From positions 76,297-140,296 of the forward strand of contig NZ_JBFRCU010000008.1 in NCBI RefSeq assembly GCF_052113205.1: a stretch of DNA of 64,000 nt, written 5' to 3'. Both the position numbers and the translations under genes were made by a program. This DNA is from Inquilinus sp052113205. GTDB lineage: Bacteria > Pseudomonadota > Alphaproteobacteria > DSM-16000 > Inquilinaceae. The notes under the pieces were generated by a model, which had not been told where the DNA came from, made no database searches, and saw nothing but the letters and a program-made list of their open reading frames with translations. Shown piece after piece: positions 35,278 to 46,221 of the stretch (the first letter of the stretch is position 1; every line of letters starts with the position of its first letter).

Positions 35278-36207
35278 ATGTTCGGATTGGTCTCCAGACG
35301 GGCGGTCGCCGCCCTGGTCATGGCCTTGGCCGCCGGCGTCGCGCCGGCCCTTGCCCAGAGCCTCGACCTGAGCCCGGAGCAGCCGGGCCGCCTGCGGGCG
35401 CAGAAGGACGAGGCGATCGCGGCCACGCTGCCGAAGGGCTTCCGATTCGCCGAGGACGGCGTCCTGACCGTGGCGGTGGCGCCGGGCCAGCCGCCGATCG
35501 CCACCTATGCGACCGATGCGCGGACCGTCATCGGCGCCGACCCGGACCTGGCCCAGCTCGTCGCCGACCTGCTGGGCCTCAAGCTCAAGCTGGTGGCCGT
35601 GGCCTGGGCGGACTGGCCGCTGGGCCTGGCCTCGGGCAAATACGACGCCGTGATCTCCAATGTCGGCGTGACCGAGGAGCGCAAGCAGCGTTTCGACTTC
35701 TCCAGCTACCGCAAGGGCCTGCACGGCTTCTATGTGAAATCCAACAGCCCGATCGGCTCGCTCAAGGAGCCGAAGGACATCGCCGGCCTGCGGATCATCA
35801 CCTCATCCGGCACCAACCAGGAGCGGATCCTGCTGGAATGGGACCGGCAGAACGTGGCCCGGGGCCTGGCCCCGGCCGAGCTGCAATACTATGACGACCA
35901 GGCCGCCTGGGGGCTGGCGATCCAGGCCGGGCGGGCCGACGCGCTGTTCAGCGTCAATGCCGCCCTGGCCTACCAGGCCCGTGACGGCAGCCTCAAGCCG
36001 GTCGGGACGGTCAGCTCCGGCTGGCCGCTGGATGCCGAGACCGGCATCACCACCCGTCGCGGCAGCGGCCTGGCCGATGCCTTCACCGCCGCGATCAACG
36101 CGCTGATCGCGGACGGCAAATACGCCGGATCGCTGGCGCGCTGGAACCTCTCCGCCGAGGCGATCGACCGGTCGCGCACGAATCCGCCCGGCCTGCCGAA
36201 GTTCTGA
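35278..36207 (+). CDS. Second amino-acid ABC substrate-binding protein (paralogue)
   Basis: 309 residues. Signal peptide MFGLVSRRAVAALVMALAAG...LAQ, family 3 fold with VAVAPGQPPIATYATDARTV, VIGADPDLAQLVADLLGLKL and YDAVISNVGVTEERKQRFDF. It parallels the protein at 32233-33171 residue for residue in many blocks, so the pair arose by duplication and probably binds related but different ligands. It is transcribed divergently from the fused transporter and is followed 13 bp later by an LLM gene, linking uptake of a solute to its oxidation. Confidence 0.9.
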   Translation: MFGLVSRRAVAALVMALAAGVAPALAQSLDLSPEQPGRLRAQKDEAIAATLPKGFRFAEDGVLTVAVAPGQPPIATYATDARTVIGADPDLAQLVADLLGLKLKLVAVAWADWPLGLASGKYDAVISNVGVTEERKQRFDFSSYRKGLHGFYVKSNSPIGSLKEPKDIAGLRIITSSGTNQERILLEWDRQNVARGLAPAELQYYDDQAAWGLAIQAGRADALFSVNAALAYQARDGSLKPVGTVSSGWPLDAETGITTRRGSGLADAFTAAINALIADGKYAGSLARWNLSAEAIDRSRTNPPGLPKF

Positions 36208-36220
36208 CGAGGACCGCATT

Positions 36221-37273
36221 ATGGCATCGATCGACCATGCCGGGTTCCTGACCCCCGGCAGCTTCCCGGAGGCCGACCCGCAGGACGGGCTGGAGAAGGC
36301 GCTGCGCCTCTTCGCCCATGGCGAGCGGCTGGGCTTCGACAGCGCCTGGATTCGCCAGCGGCATCTCGAGCCTGGGGTGTCATCGGCCGCGGTGTTCCTG
36401 GCCGCGGCCAGCCAGCGCACCCGCCGCATCCAGCTCGGCACCGCCGTGATCCAGATCGGCTATGAGAGCCCGTACCGGCTGGCCGAGGACCTCGCCACCG
36501 TCGACGTGCTGTCGGGCGGGCGGCTGAATGTCGGGCTCAGCGCCGGCGTCCCGCCGCATGCCGACCTGCTGGGGCCGCGCGTCTTCGACGGCGACTGGAC
36601 CGGCTACGACCTGTCCTACGGCCGGGTCGAGCGCCTGGCCGACAACCTCCGCGGCGCCTATCTCGGCGAACCGGACCGGGTCGTGGTCAACGCCGCCGGC
36701 CGCCACCGGCCCCGGCTGCAGCCCGTCGCCGAAGGGCTGGTCGACCGGCTGTGGTATGGCGGCGGGTCGCTGCGCTCCGCCGGCTGGGCCGGGCGCGCCG
36801 GCCTCAACCTGCTGATCGGCAACGTCACCTCGGGCGAGGACACCGACGACTTCTTCACCGCCCAGCGGCGCCAGCTCGACGTCTATCGCGCGGCCTGGCG
36901 CGGGGCGCGCCCGGCCCGCGTGGCCCTGGGCCGGGTGATCGTGCCCTTCGACAGCGCCGATGACTGGACCCGGGCTCGCTATGCCGAATATGCCGCCAGC
37001 CGCCGCCAGCGCACGCTGGCGCCGCAGGGCGAGCGGCGGACCCTGTTCGCGCCGGATCTCGTCGGGACGTCGGACCAGATCCTCGAGGCCCTGGCCCGGG
37101 ATCCGGTGCTGGCCGAGGTGTCGGAGTTGCGGCTGGAGCTGCCCTACGAGTTCCGGCCCTTCGAATACGAGCAGATCCTGGGCGACGCGGTGCGTCATAT
37201 CCTGCCGCAGCTCGGCTGGCGTGCGGCAGCGCCGGAGCGCCGCCCCGCCCCGCAGCACGCGTCGGAGGCCTGA
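36221..37273 (+). CDS. LLM-class flavin-dependent oxidoreductase
   Basis: 350 residues. Luciferase-like motifs: ALRLFAHGERLGFDSAWIRQ, AAASQRTRRIQLGTAVIQIG, YRLAEDLATVDVLSGGRLNV, and a late GTSDQILEALARDP. It is the third LLM enzyme of the organosulfur region and is co-transcribed with the second amino-acid-type binding protein. Reduced flavin must come from elsewhere; no reductase is adjacent. It probably oxidises an imported sulfur- or nitrogen-containing organic, but the substrate cannot be named. Convergent with the sulfonate-type ABC operon. Confidence 0.87.
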   Translation: MASIDHAGFLTPGSFPEADPQDGLEKALRLFAHGERLGFDSAWIRQRHLEPGVSSAAVFLAAASQRTRRIQLGTAVIQIGYESPYRLAEDLATVDVLSGGRLNVGLSAGVPPHADLLGPRVFDGDWTGYDLSYGRVERLADNLRGAYLGEPDRVVVNAAGRHRPRLQPVAEGLVDRLWYGGGSLRSAGWAGRAGLNLLIGNVTSGEDTDDFFTAQRRQLDVYRAAWRGARPARVALGRVIVPFDSADDWTRARYAEYAASRRQRTLAPQGERRTLFAPDLVGTSDQILEALARDPVLAEVSELRLELPYEFRPFEYEQILGDAVRHILPQLGWRAAAPERRPAPQHASEA

Positions 37274-37308
37274 GGCGCGCGGCACAGATCGCCGCGGTCC
37301 GCGCCGCC

Positions 37309-38103
37309 TTACCAGCTGGCGTCGAGGCCGAGCAGCCGCAGCGCTTCGTGCCGCAGCGCCGCCAGATGCGGGTCGCCGCGGTGGCGGGGATAGGGACGGT
37401 CGTTGACGATCTCGGCCAGGATCCGGGCCGGGCGGTCGCTCAGCACGATCACCCGGCTGGCCAGGATCAGCGCCTCCTCCACGTCGTGTGTGACGAGAAG
37501 CGCGCTGAACCCCCGGCGCTGCCAGAGATCGAGCAGCTCGCCCTGCATGGTCAGGCGGGTGAGGGAGTCGAGCTTGCCCAGCGGCTCGTCCAGGATCAGC
37601 AGGTTGGGGTCGTTGACCAAGGCGCGGGCCAGGGCCACGCGCTGGGCCATGCCGCCGGACAGCTGGCGCGGCCAGGCGCCGCCGAAGCCGGAGAGGCCGA
37701 CCAGCCGCAGCGCCTCGTCGACCCGGCCGCGCCGGCTGCGCAGCAGGCCCTGGGCCTGCGGTCCCAGCGCGACATTGTCCCAGACCGTGCGCCAGGGAAA
37801 CAGCGTCGGGTCCTGGAACACCACGACGCGCGAGGGCGAGGTCGAGCGGATCTCGGTGCCATCGGCGAGGATCGCGCCGGCGGTCGGCGGCTCCAGCCCC
37901 GCCACCAGCCGCAGCAGGGTGGACTTGCCGCAGCCGGATGGGCCGAGCAGGGCGACGAACTCGCCCGGCTCGATGGTCAGGCTGATCCGGTCCAACACCG
38001 GCAGGGCGGCGCCCTCCAGCTCGAACTGATGGCTGACGTCGCGGATCTCGATCCGGGCGCCCTCCGTCCCGGCCTCGGCCTCGCGGATCGCCGCGGCTAC
38101 CAT
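37309..38103 (-). CDS. ssuB: Nitrate/sulfonate/taurine-type ABC ATPase (SsuB-like)
   Basis: 264 residues from the ATG at 38103, overlapping the permease stop by seven bases. Walker A ALLGPSGCGKSTLLRLVAGL, Q-loop VVFQDPTLFPWRTVWDNVAL, signature LSGGMAQRVALARAL, Walker B LLILDEPLGKLDSLT and the switch His in LLVTHDVEEAL are all intact. The Q-loop and spacing match the SsuB/TauB/NrtD group. It powers the permease and Tat-type binding protein upstream. The sulfonate specificity is a family-level guess; the symbol is used in that sense. Confidence 0.88.
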   Translation of the reverse strand: MVAAAIREAEAGTEGARIEIRDVSHQFELEGAALPVLDRISLTIEPGEFVALLGPSGCGKSTLLRLVAGLEPPTAGAILADGTEIRSTSPSRVVVFQDPTLFPWRTVWDNVALGPQAQGLLRSRRGRVDEALRLVGLSGFGGAWPRQLSGGMAQRVALARALVNDPNLLILDEPLGKLDSLTRLTMQGELLDLWQRRGFSALLVTHDVEEALILASRVIVLSDRPARILAEIVNDRPYPRHRGDPHLAALRHEALRLLGLDASW

Positions 38104-39119
38104 CGCACCACTCCCTTCTGCCAGGCCAGCAGCCGGTCGCGCAGCCGGAACAGCAGCGTGATCAGGCCGGAGAACACCAGCGCCATCACGATCAGCGCCG
38201 CATACATGTTGGAGTAGGAGGCCCAGCCCTGGGCCCATTGCAGGTACCAGCCCAGGCCCGACTTCACGCCCATCATCTCGGCCGCGACCAGCACCGAGAA
38301 GGAGGCGCCGAGGCCCATGAACAGGCCGACGAAGACATGCGGCAGCGCCGCCGGGATGGCGACGCGCAGCACCAGGAAGCGCCCGCCGGCGCCGAGGGTG
38401 CGGGCGACGTCGTAATAGGCCCGGTCGACGCTGGCGACGCCGGACCAGGTCAGCACGGTGACCGGGAACCAGGTGGCCAGCGCGATCAGGAACACCGCCG
38501 CCGCCCAGCTGGACGGGAAGAAGAAGAAGGCCAGCGGCAGCAGCGCGGTCGACGGGATCGGGCCCAAGAGCCGCAGCACCGGATGCACCCAGTAGCCCAA
38601 CGCGCGTGACCAGCCGACCGCGACGCCGGTCAGGAAGCCGGAGACGGCGCCGAGGACATAGCCGTTGGCGAGCAGCCAGAGCGAGTTGACCAGGCTGTCC
38701 CCGAGCCGCGGCCAGTCATCGGCATAGACCTCGATCAGCGCCTGCGGCGGGGCGAAGAACGGGACGGGGAGGAGGGCCAGCTTCGCCGTCACCGCCTCCC
38801 ACACCGCGAACAGCACCGGCAGCGCCACCAGCCAGGGGCCGGCGGGCCGGAGCCAGGCGAAGACGGGCCCCAGCCGCCGGCCCAGCACCGCTACGGTGGC
38901 CAGGAGGACGGCGAGCAGGGCGACGCCGATCGCGAATTCCGTCGTGTAGGCCCAGTCGGCGAAGCCGACCTTGCGGTTCGGCCATTGCCAGGTCAGCGCC
39001 GCCAGCGCCAGCCAGGCCGCTGCGGCGACCAGTCCGGTGATCCAGAGGCGGTCCGGCTGGGCCGTTCGCGCCTGGGCGGCCGGCGGCGCGCCGGCCAGGC
39101 TGTGGTCAAGCAAGGACAT
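38097..39119 (-). CDS. ssuC: Sulfonate/nitrate-type ABC permease (SsuC-like)
   Basis: 340 residues, about seven or eight membrane segments after a 25-residue soluble lead. The BPD_transp_1 motif reads PHVFVGLFMGLGASFSVLVAAEM, preceded by YYDVARTLGAGGRFLVLRVAIP, typical of SsuC/TauC permeases. It is somewhat longer than the usual ~260 residues owing to two extra N-terminal helices (LWITGLVAAAAWLALAALTW, FAIGVALLAVLLATVAVLG). It starts 33 bp after the binding-protein gene. Confidence 0.88.
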   Translation of the reverse strand: MSLLDHSLAGAPPAAQARTAQPDRLWITGLVAAAAWLALAALTWQWPNRKVGFADWAYTTEFAIGVALLAVLLATVAVLGRRLGPVFAWLRPAGPWLVALPVLFAVWEAVTAKLALLPVPFFAPPQALIEVYADDWPRLGDSLVNSLWLLANGYVLGAVSGFLTGVAVGWSRALGYWVHPVLRLLGPIPSTALLPLAFFFFPSSWAAAVFLIALATWFPVTVLTWSGVASVDRAYYDVARTLGAGGRFLVLRVAIPAALPHVFVGLFMGLGASFSVLVAAEMMGVKSGLGWYLQWAQGWASYSNMYAALIVMALVFSGLITLLFRLRDRLLAWQKGVVRW

Positions 39120-39152
39120 CGGGGGCGATCACCTTGGCTTCGGTGGCGTCGG

Positions 39153-40163
39153 TCACGACAGCACGTCCACGGTCACCGCCTCGGCGAACAGCGCGGGGTC
39201 GGTGCTGGAGCGCAGCACGTTCACCAGCTTGAGGTCCTCGGCATAGGCCTGGATCTCGCGTCTCAGCTCCAGCCCGGCCGGGTGATGGCCATGGGTCAGG
39301 GTGTGCAGCACCGCGGCCAGGTCGGCCGCGCTGGCGGTCGACATCGAGGTGCAGATCTCGGCCGTCGCCTCCGGGTGCTGCACCACCCAGTCCGACGCCT
39401 CCAGGATGGCGCGGCTGAGTGCCGCCGCAGTCGGCCTGTCGTCCTCGATCAGGCCACCGCGGATGCCCAGCACGCAGCACACCTTCTCGCGGTATTCGCC
39501 GGACAGGTTGGTGGCGATCTCGACCAGGTCGGGCTGGGTCTTCTGCAGCAAATAGAGGTTCGGGTCGCCGTCGGCGATCGCCTGGATCTCGCCCTTCTGC
39601 ACCGCCAGCCCCAGCAGGTTCGCGGGGTACTGGCGCCAGGTGATCTCGCGCTCCGGATCGATGCCGTGCTTGGTCAGGTAGATGGCGAAGAAGTTCTTGC
39701 CCGGGCTGGCCAGGTCGCTGACCCCGACGGTCTTGCCGCGCAGGCTCTCCAGCGTCGTCACCCCGGCGGCCTGGGAGCCGACGAGGCGGGAGCAGCCGCC
39801 ATGCGAGCTGGCGGTCAGCTTGACGTCGAAGCCCTGCTCCAGCGCCTTCAGCCAGCGATGCACCATGCCGATGCCGGCATCGGCCTTGCCGGTGGCGATC
39901 GCCTCCAGCAGCTGGTCGGTCGAGCCGGCGAAGTTGATCAGCTCGACGTCCAGGTTGTGCTTCTGGAAGATGCCCTGGGTCACCGCCACCGGGATCGGCG
40001 ACAGGCAGATCGCGGTGGCGTTCCAGGCCAGCTTGATCGGCACCGGCTGGGTCGGGGCGCCCTGCGCCCACACCTTGGTGCCGAGTGCGGCCAGCGGCGC
40101 GGCGGCCGCCGCGAGGCCGCCGGCGCGCAGCAGGTCGCGGCGGGACAGGTCGAGAAATGCCAT
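39153..40163 (-). CDS. ssuA: Sulfonate/nitrate-type ABC substrate-binding protein (SsuA-like, Tat signal)
   Basis: 336 residues from the ATG at 40163, preceded by GAGGAGGACATCCC. The N-terminus (MAFLDLSRRDLLRAGGLAAA) is a twin-arginine signal, so it is exported folded. The NMT1/SsuA-like fold follows (VAVTQGIFQKHNLDVELINF, DQLLEAIATGKADAGIGMVH, SLRGKTVGVSDLASPGKNFF). Such proteins bind alkanesulfonates, taurine, nitrate or similar anions. It follows the OsmC gene by 26 bp. Given five flavin monooxygenases in the window, a sulfonate or sulfone ligand is plausible. Confidence 0.87.
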   Translation of the reverse strand: MAFLDLSRRDLLRAGGLAAAAAPLAALGTKVWAQGAPTQPVPIKLAWNATAICLSPIPVAVTQGIFQKHNLDVELINFAGSTDQLLEAIATGKADAGIGMVHRWLKALEQGFDVKLTASSHGGCSRLVGSQAAGVTTLESLRGKTVGVSDLASPGKNFFAIYLTKHGIDPEREITWRQYPANLLGLAVQKGEIQAIADGDPNLYLLQKTQPDLVEIATNLSGEYREKVCCVLGIRGGLIEDDRPTAAALSRAILEASDWVVQHPEATAEICTSMSTASAADLAAVLHTLTHGHHPAGLELRREIQAYAEDLKLVNVLRSSTDPALFAEAVTVDVLS

Positions 40164-40189
40164 GGGATGTCCTCCTCGTCGCGACGGCG

Positions 40190-40741
40190 TCATTCCGCCG
40201 CCAGGCCGGTGGCCTGGATCTCGGTCAGCCGGATCTCGCCGGCGATCGGCTGCGGCTGGCGCAGCAGGTTCAGGATCGGGCAGTTGCGCTCCACCGCCTC
40301 CCGCAGCGCCTCGATCTCGGCCGGCGCGGCAGGGGAGGCGATCGATGCGGCATAGCGGATGCCGTGCGGGTAGATCGGCACCGCCTCGAAGCCGGGGGAA
40401 CCGGCGCGCGGATCGATCGTGCCGGTCACCTCCAGCTCCAGCGAGTCGAGCGGCACGCCCAGCGCCGCTGCCTGGATCAGGAAGGTGTGGGTCAGGCAAC
40501 TGCCGAGCACGCCCAGCTGCAGCTCGGGCGAGCTCGGGCCCAGGTCATAGCCGGCGAAATCCGCCTCGCTGTCGCTGATCACCTGGAAGTCGCGGATGCG
40601 GATGCGGCGGATGCCGCTGCGCCCCTCGGCCCGCACCCGGGCCGTCAGCGTCTTCGGGCCGGACTCGCCGGCGGCGACATGGGCCTTGCGGGCAGCGATC
40701 GCCTCGCGCTTCTGGCCGAGATATTCGTTGAGCGTGGTCAT
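40190..40741 (-). CDS. OsmC/Ohr-family protein
   Basis: 183 residues. Two conserved cysteines in the right places: GVLGSCLTHTFLIQAAALG (first Cys) and AVERNCPILNLL (second Cys), as in OsmC/Ohr thiol peroxidases. These reduce organic hydroperoxides using dithiol partners. As the first gene of the sulfonate-type ABC operon it may protect against peroxides formed by flavin monooxygenases, or handle a sulfur intermediate. Start ATG at 40741; cytoplasmic. Confidence 0.88.
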   Translation of the reverse strand: MTTLNEYLGQKREAIAARKAHVAAGESGPKTLTARVRAEGRSGIRRIRIRDFQVISDSEADFAGYDLGPSSPELQLGVLGSCLTHTFLIQAAALGVPLDSLELEVTGTIDPRAGSPGFEAVPIYPHGIRYAASIASPAAPAEIEALREAVERNCPILNLLRQPQPIAGEIRLTEIQATGLAAE

Positions 40742-41087
40742 CTTCTGGTCCTTACGGCAAGGGCCCTCCCGGCGGCGTCAGGGCGGGGCGTCAGCGTCTC
40801 GGGGGTATGCGCAAATTATTTTGTATAATTGTATTTCAACTCATTATTGTTTGGTAAATATGATTCAGACAACATGAATCTTCCGATTTTAAGGTCTGTC
40901 GGGGTTGTCGACAGATTCGGTTAACCGTTAAAAATTTGTAATTTTTTACGAAAAAGACACCGTGTACGGTTAATTATGCCGGACGAGTGAGGTGGCGGAA
41001 CGCCCAGCTGTTCGGGGTTTCCGCGCGCTTAAAGTACGTCACGAAACTGATAATCAAGTCGATCGTGCATTCGTGGAAGGGGTAATC
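40742..41087. promoter_or_regulatory. AT-rich divergent promoter region
   Basis: About 345 bp between divergent operons with no gene. It is strikingly AT-rich (TATAATTGTATTTCAACTC near 40835; AAAAATTTGTAATTTTTTACG near 40930). A palindrome GGTTAACC sits at 40919-40926, and CGGTTAA is repeated at 40918 and 40967 in the same orientation, possible operator units for the Dpp-like operon. A good -35/-10 pair cannot be assigned with confidence. Confidence 0.45.
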
Positions 41088-42719
41088 GTGTCGATCAACA
41101 CTCATCTGGGTCGCGTGCTGGCCCTGGCGGTCGTGGCACTGGCCGCAAGCCCTTCCCTGGCCGCTGACGAGACGCCGATCACCGGCGGCACGCTGATCTA
41201 TCTGGAGCAGCAGTCCCACACCAACCTGTATCCGCCGGCCGGCGGCTTCTATCCGAATGGCGGGATCCTGAACCAGATCACCGACAAGCTGACCTGGCAG
41301 GATCCCAAGACCCTCGAGATCAAGCCCTGGATCGCCGAATCCTGGACCGTCAACGCCGACGCCACCGAATACACCTTCAAGCTTCGCAAGGGCGTCACCT
41401 TCTCCGACGGCACGCCGCTCGACGCCGCGGCGGTGGCGAAGAACTACGACACCTATGGCCGCGGCAATCCGGCGCTGAAGCTGCCGGTGTCCGAGGTCAT
41501 CAACAACTACGACCGCAGCGAGGTGGTCGACGCCCAGTCGGTGCGCTTCTTCTTCAAGAAGCCGTCGCCCGGCTTCCTGCAAGGCACCTCGGTGATCGGC
41601 TCCGGCCTGGTCTCGCTCGCCACCCTGGCGCGGCCGTTCGACGAGCTGGGCGACGCCACCAAGATCATCGGCTCCGGCCCCTTCACGGTCGAGAGCGAGA
41701 CGCTGGGCAAGGAGCTGGTGCTGAAGGCACGCGCCGACTATGCCTGGGGTCCGGCGCCGCTGGCGCATCAGGGCCGCGCCTATCTCGACGGCATCCACTA
41801 CATCGTGACGCCGGAGGACAGCGTCCGCATCGGCGCGCTGCTGGCCGGCCAGGCCGATTTCATCCGCCAGGTCCAGGCCTATGACGAGCCGCAGGTGAAG
41901 GACCAGGGTTACACCGTCTACGCCGCGCCGACCCGCGGCGTGAACAACAGCGTCGTGTTCCGGCCGGACAACCCGCTGGTGGCCGATATCCGGGTGCGGC
42001 AGGCGCTGCTGCACGCGACCGACGCCGACGAGATCGTCGGCACGCTGTTCTCCGACAACTACCCGAAGGCGACCTCGGTCATCGCCTCGACCGCGCTGGG
42101 CTATGTCGACCTGTCGGCCAGGCTGGCCCATGACGAGGCGGCGGCGAAGCGGCTGCTCGACGAGGCCGGCTGGGCCCTGGGTTCCGACGGGCTGCGCCAC
42201 AAGGACGGCAAGGCGCTGGAGCTGACCGCTTATGAATCCCTGCCGCAGCCGCAGAACAAGGAGACGCTGCAGCTGGTCGCCCAGCAATGGGCCCGGGTGG
42301 GGGTCAAGCTGAACGTGCTGGCTGGGGATTCCGGCAGCGCCACGGTCGACAACCTCGACCCGGAGAAGACGCCGGTGTCGCCGGCCATGGTCGGCCGCGC
42401 CGACCCGGACGTGATCAAGAGCCAGTTCTACCCGTCGAACCGCGACGTGCTGCGCCAGAAGGGCGGCGCCAGCAGCAAGGTGAAAAGCTTCGTCGACGAC
42501 AAGCTCAACGGCCTTCTGGTGGGCCTGTCGTCCGAGCCGGACGCCGCCAAGCGGCTGCAGATCGTCGCCGAGGTCCAGGCCTATATCCTCGACCAGGCCT
42601 ATGCGATCCCGATCTTCGAGGAGCCGCAGGCCTATGCCGGCGCGCCCTATGTCCAGGGCATCGCCTTCGAGGCGGTCGGCCGGCCGTCCTTCTACAACAC
42701 CTGGCTGGCCGAGCACTGA
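41088..42719 (+). CDS. Dpp-type ABC substrate-binding protein (KPN_01854-like)
   Basis: 543 residues from the GTG at 41088, preceded by GGAAGGGG; upstream codons in the same frame precede the signal peptide (SINTHLGRVLALAVVALAAS, LAADE). SBP_bac_5 fold: GGTLIYLEQQSHTNLYPPAG, YTFKLRKGVTFSDGTPLD, VADIRVRQALLHATDADEIV. It leads an operon of two permeases, a fused ATPase, an LLM monooxygenase and two CMD/AhpD proteins. This matches the gene set that includes the KPN_01854/KPN_01858 and Avi_7169/Avi_7170 families defined in TIGRFAMs, whose substrate is not established. Confidence 0.9.
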   Translation: MSINTHLGRVLALAVVALAASPSLAADETPITGGTLIYLEQQSHTNLYPPAGGFYPNGGILNQITDKLTWQDPKTLEIKPWIAESWTVNADATEYTFKLRKGVTFSDGTPLDAAAVAKNYDTYGRGNPALKLPVSEVINNYDRSEVVDAQSVRFFFKKPSPGFLQGTSVIGSGLVSLATLARPFDELGDATKIIGSGPFTVESETLGKELVLKARADYAWGPAPLAHQGRAYLDGIHYIVTPEDSVRIGALLAGQADFIRQVQAYDEPQVKDQGYTVYAAPTRGVNNSVVFRPDNPLVADIRVRQALLHATDADEIVGTLFSDNYPKATSVIASTALGYVDLSARLAHDEAAAKRLLDEAGWALGSDGLRHKDGKALELTAYESLPQPQNKETLQLVAQQWARVGVKLNVLAGDSGSATVDNLDPEKTPVSPAMVGRADPDVIKSQFYPSNRDVLRQKGGASSKVKSFVDDKLNGLLVGLSSEPDAAKRLQIVAEVQAYILDQAYAIPIFEEPQAYAGAPYVQGIAFEAVGRPSFYNTWLAEH

Positions 42720-42766
42720 AGGCTTCCAGAGATGCGAACTGATGCCGTCGTAGCGCTCTCTCTCTT

Positions 42767-42784
42767 GTCCCACTCGGTTGGGAC
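42767..42784 (+). terminator. Stem-loop between binding-protein and permease genes
   Basis: GTCCCA, six-base loop, TGGGAC, placed in the 80-bp gap after the binding-protein stop. No T-run. Such intercistronic hairpins commonly keep binding-protein mRNA more abundant than permease mRNA. Confidence 0.4.
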
Positions 42785-42799
42785 TGCGAGGCATCGCCC

Positions 42800-43741
42800 A
42801 TGACCCGCTATCTCCTCGGCCGGATCGGGCAGGCGGTGGTGGTGCTGTGGGCCACCTTCACCGCCGCCTTCATCCTGCTGCAGGCCCTGCCGGGCGACGC
42901 CATCCTGATCAAGTTCCAGAACCCGGAGCTGGGGCTGAGCCCGGATCAGATCGCGGAGATCCGCCAGTCCTACGGCGCCGACAGCCCACTCTGGTCGCAA
43001 TATCTGCACACGCTGGGCAACACCCTGACCGGCGATTTCGGCACCTCGGTCCAGGCCGGCGTGCCGGTCGGGCAGGCGCTGCTGGCCAACCTGCCGCCGA
43101 CCCTCTGGCTGGCCGGCTTCGGCTTCACGCTGGCGCTGCTGCTGGCGGTGGCGATCGCCGCCCTGTCCGGCCTCGCCGCCTTCGCCTGGCTGCGCTCCGC
43201 GGTGCAGTCGCTGCCGTCGCTGTTCGTCTCGGTGCCGACCTTCTGGCTCGGCATCATGCTGATCCAGGTCTTCTCCTTCCGGCTGAAGCTGATCCCGGTG
43301 ATCAACCCCGGCCCCTGGGAAGGGCTGGTCCTGCCGGTGCTGACCCTGGCGGTGCCGATCTCGGCGCCGCTGGCGCAGATCCTGGTGCGCAGCATCGACG
43401 AGATCTCGACCCATCCCTTCGTCGCCGTCGCCCGGGCCAAGGGCGCCTCGCGCGCCGGGGTGCTGTGGCGGCACGTGGCCCGCAACGCGCTGCTGCCGAC
43501 CCTGACCATCGCCGGCGTGCTGTTCGGCGAGATCCTGGCCGGCGCCGTCATCACCGAGACCGTGTTCGGGCTGAACGGCCTGGGCACGCTGACCGAGCGG
43601 GCGGTGCGCAACCAGGACACGGCGGTGATCCAGGCCGTCGTCGTGCTCTCCGCCGCCGGCTTCGTGCTGGTCAACCTCGTCGTCGACCTGCTGGCCCCGG
43701 TGCTGGACCCGCGCCTGAGACTCCGGGGAGCCGCCGCATGA
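42800..43741 (+). CDS. Dpp/Opp-type ABC permease (DppB-like)
   Basis: 313 residues with six membrane segments. N-terminal MTRYLLGRIGQAVVVLWATF and the DppB hallmark FILLQALPGDAI; the EAA-loop region reads VARAKGASRAGVLWRHVARN. It ends in a four-base ATGA overlap with the next permease gene. It forms one half of the channel for the binding protein encoded upstream. Confidence 0.92.
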   Translation: MTRYLLGRIGQAVVVLWATFTAAFILLQALPGDAILIKFQNPELGLSPDQIAEIRQSYGADSPLWSQYLHTLGNTLTGDFGTSVQAGVPVGQALLANLPPTLWLAGFGFTLALLLAVAIAALSGLAAFAWLRSAVQSLPSLFVSVPTFWLGIMLIQVFSFRLKLIPVINPGPWEGLVLPVLTLAVPISAPLAQILVRSIDEISTHPFVAVARAKGASRAGVLWRHVARNALLPTLTIAGVLFGEILAGAVITETVFGLNGLGTLTERAVRNQDTAVIQAVVVLSAAGFVLVNLVVDLLAPVLDPRLRLRGAAA

Positions 43742-44591
43742 CCTCGCTGCAGACCACCGATCGGGCCGTGCCGGCCCGGCCGCCCCGCCGCCCGGCCTTC
43801 GCCCGGGTGCAGCCCAGCCTGCTCTTGTCCTGGGCGGTGATCGCCATCGTCACCGCCTGGGCCGTCGCCCCCGGCCTGTTCACCGGCTACAACCCGGTCG
43901 CCGGGGTGCCGCGCGAGAAGCTGCGGGCGCCCGGCGCCGAGCACATCCTCGGCACCGACGCGCTCGGCCGCGACCTGTTCGCCCGCATCGTCCATGGCGC
44001 GGTGAACTCGCTGTCCGGCGCCTTCGTCGCGGTCGCCGTCGGCCTGCTGGTCGGCACCGCCATCGGCCTGATCGCCGGATCGACCGGCCGGCGGACCGAC
44101 ACCCTGCTGATGCGCATCGTCGACGTGCTGCTGTCGGTGCCGTCGCTGCTGCTGTCGCTGGCCATCATCATCCTGCTCGGCTTCGGCACGGTGAATGCCG
44201 CGATCGCCGTCGGCGTCACCTCGATCGGCCGTTTCGCCCGGCTGTCCCGCTCCGAGGTGATCCTGGTGCGCCGCTCGGACTATGTCGAAGCGGCCTTCGG
44301 CAGCGGCGGCCGCTTCGGCGCCGTGCTGTGGCGGCACATCCTGCCGAACTCCGTGACCTCGGTGATCGCCCTGGCCGCAGTGCAGTTCGGCACCGCGATC
44401 CTGCAGATCTCGACCCTCGGCTTCCTCGGCTACGGCGCGCCGCCGCCGACGCCGGAATGGGGGCTGCTGATCGCCGAGGGCCGCAACTACATCGCGACGT
44501 CGTGGTGGCTGACCACCGTGCCCGGCCTGGTCGTGGTGCTGGTGGTGCTGGCCGCCAACCGCATCGGCCGGTCGATCGGGCGGAGGACGAT

Positions 44592-44595
<4 letters not shown>
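43738..44595 (+). CDS. Dpp/Opp-type ABC permease (DppC-like)
   Basis: 285 residues. DppC features: an N-terminal TM segment, then HILGTDALGRDLFARIVHGA, the permease core with LMRIVDVLLSVPSLLLSLAI, and the EAA loop YVEAAFGSGGRFGAVLWRHI. It pairs with the DppB-like protein. Overlaps on both sides (ATGA with the upstream permease and with the ATPase) show tight translational coupling. Confidence 0.92.
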
Positions 44596-46208
<1,613 letters not shown>

Positions 46209-46221
46209 AAGGCGTTCTCCC

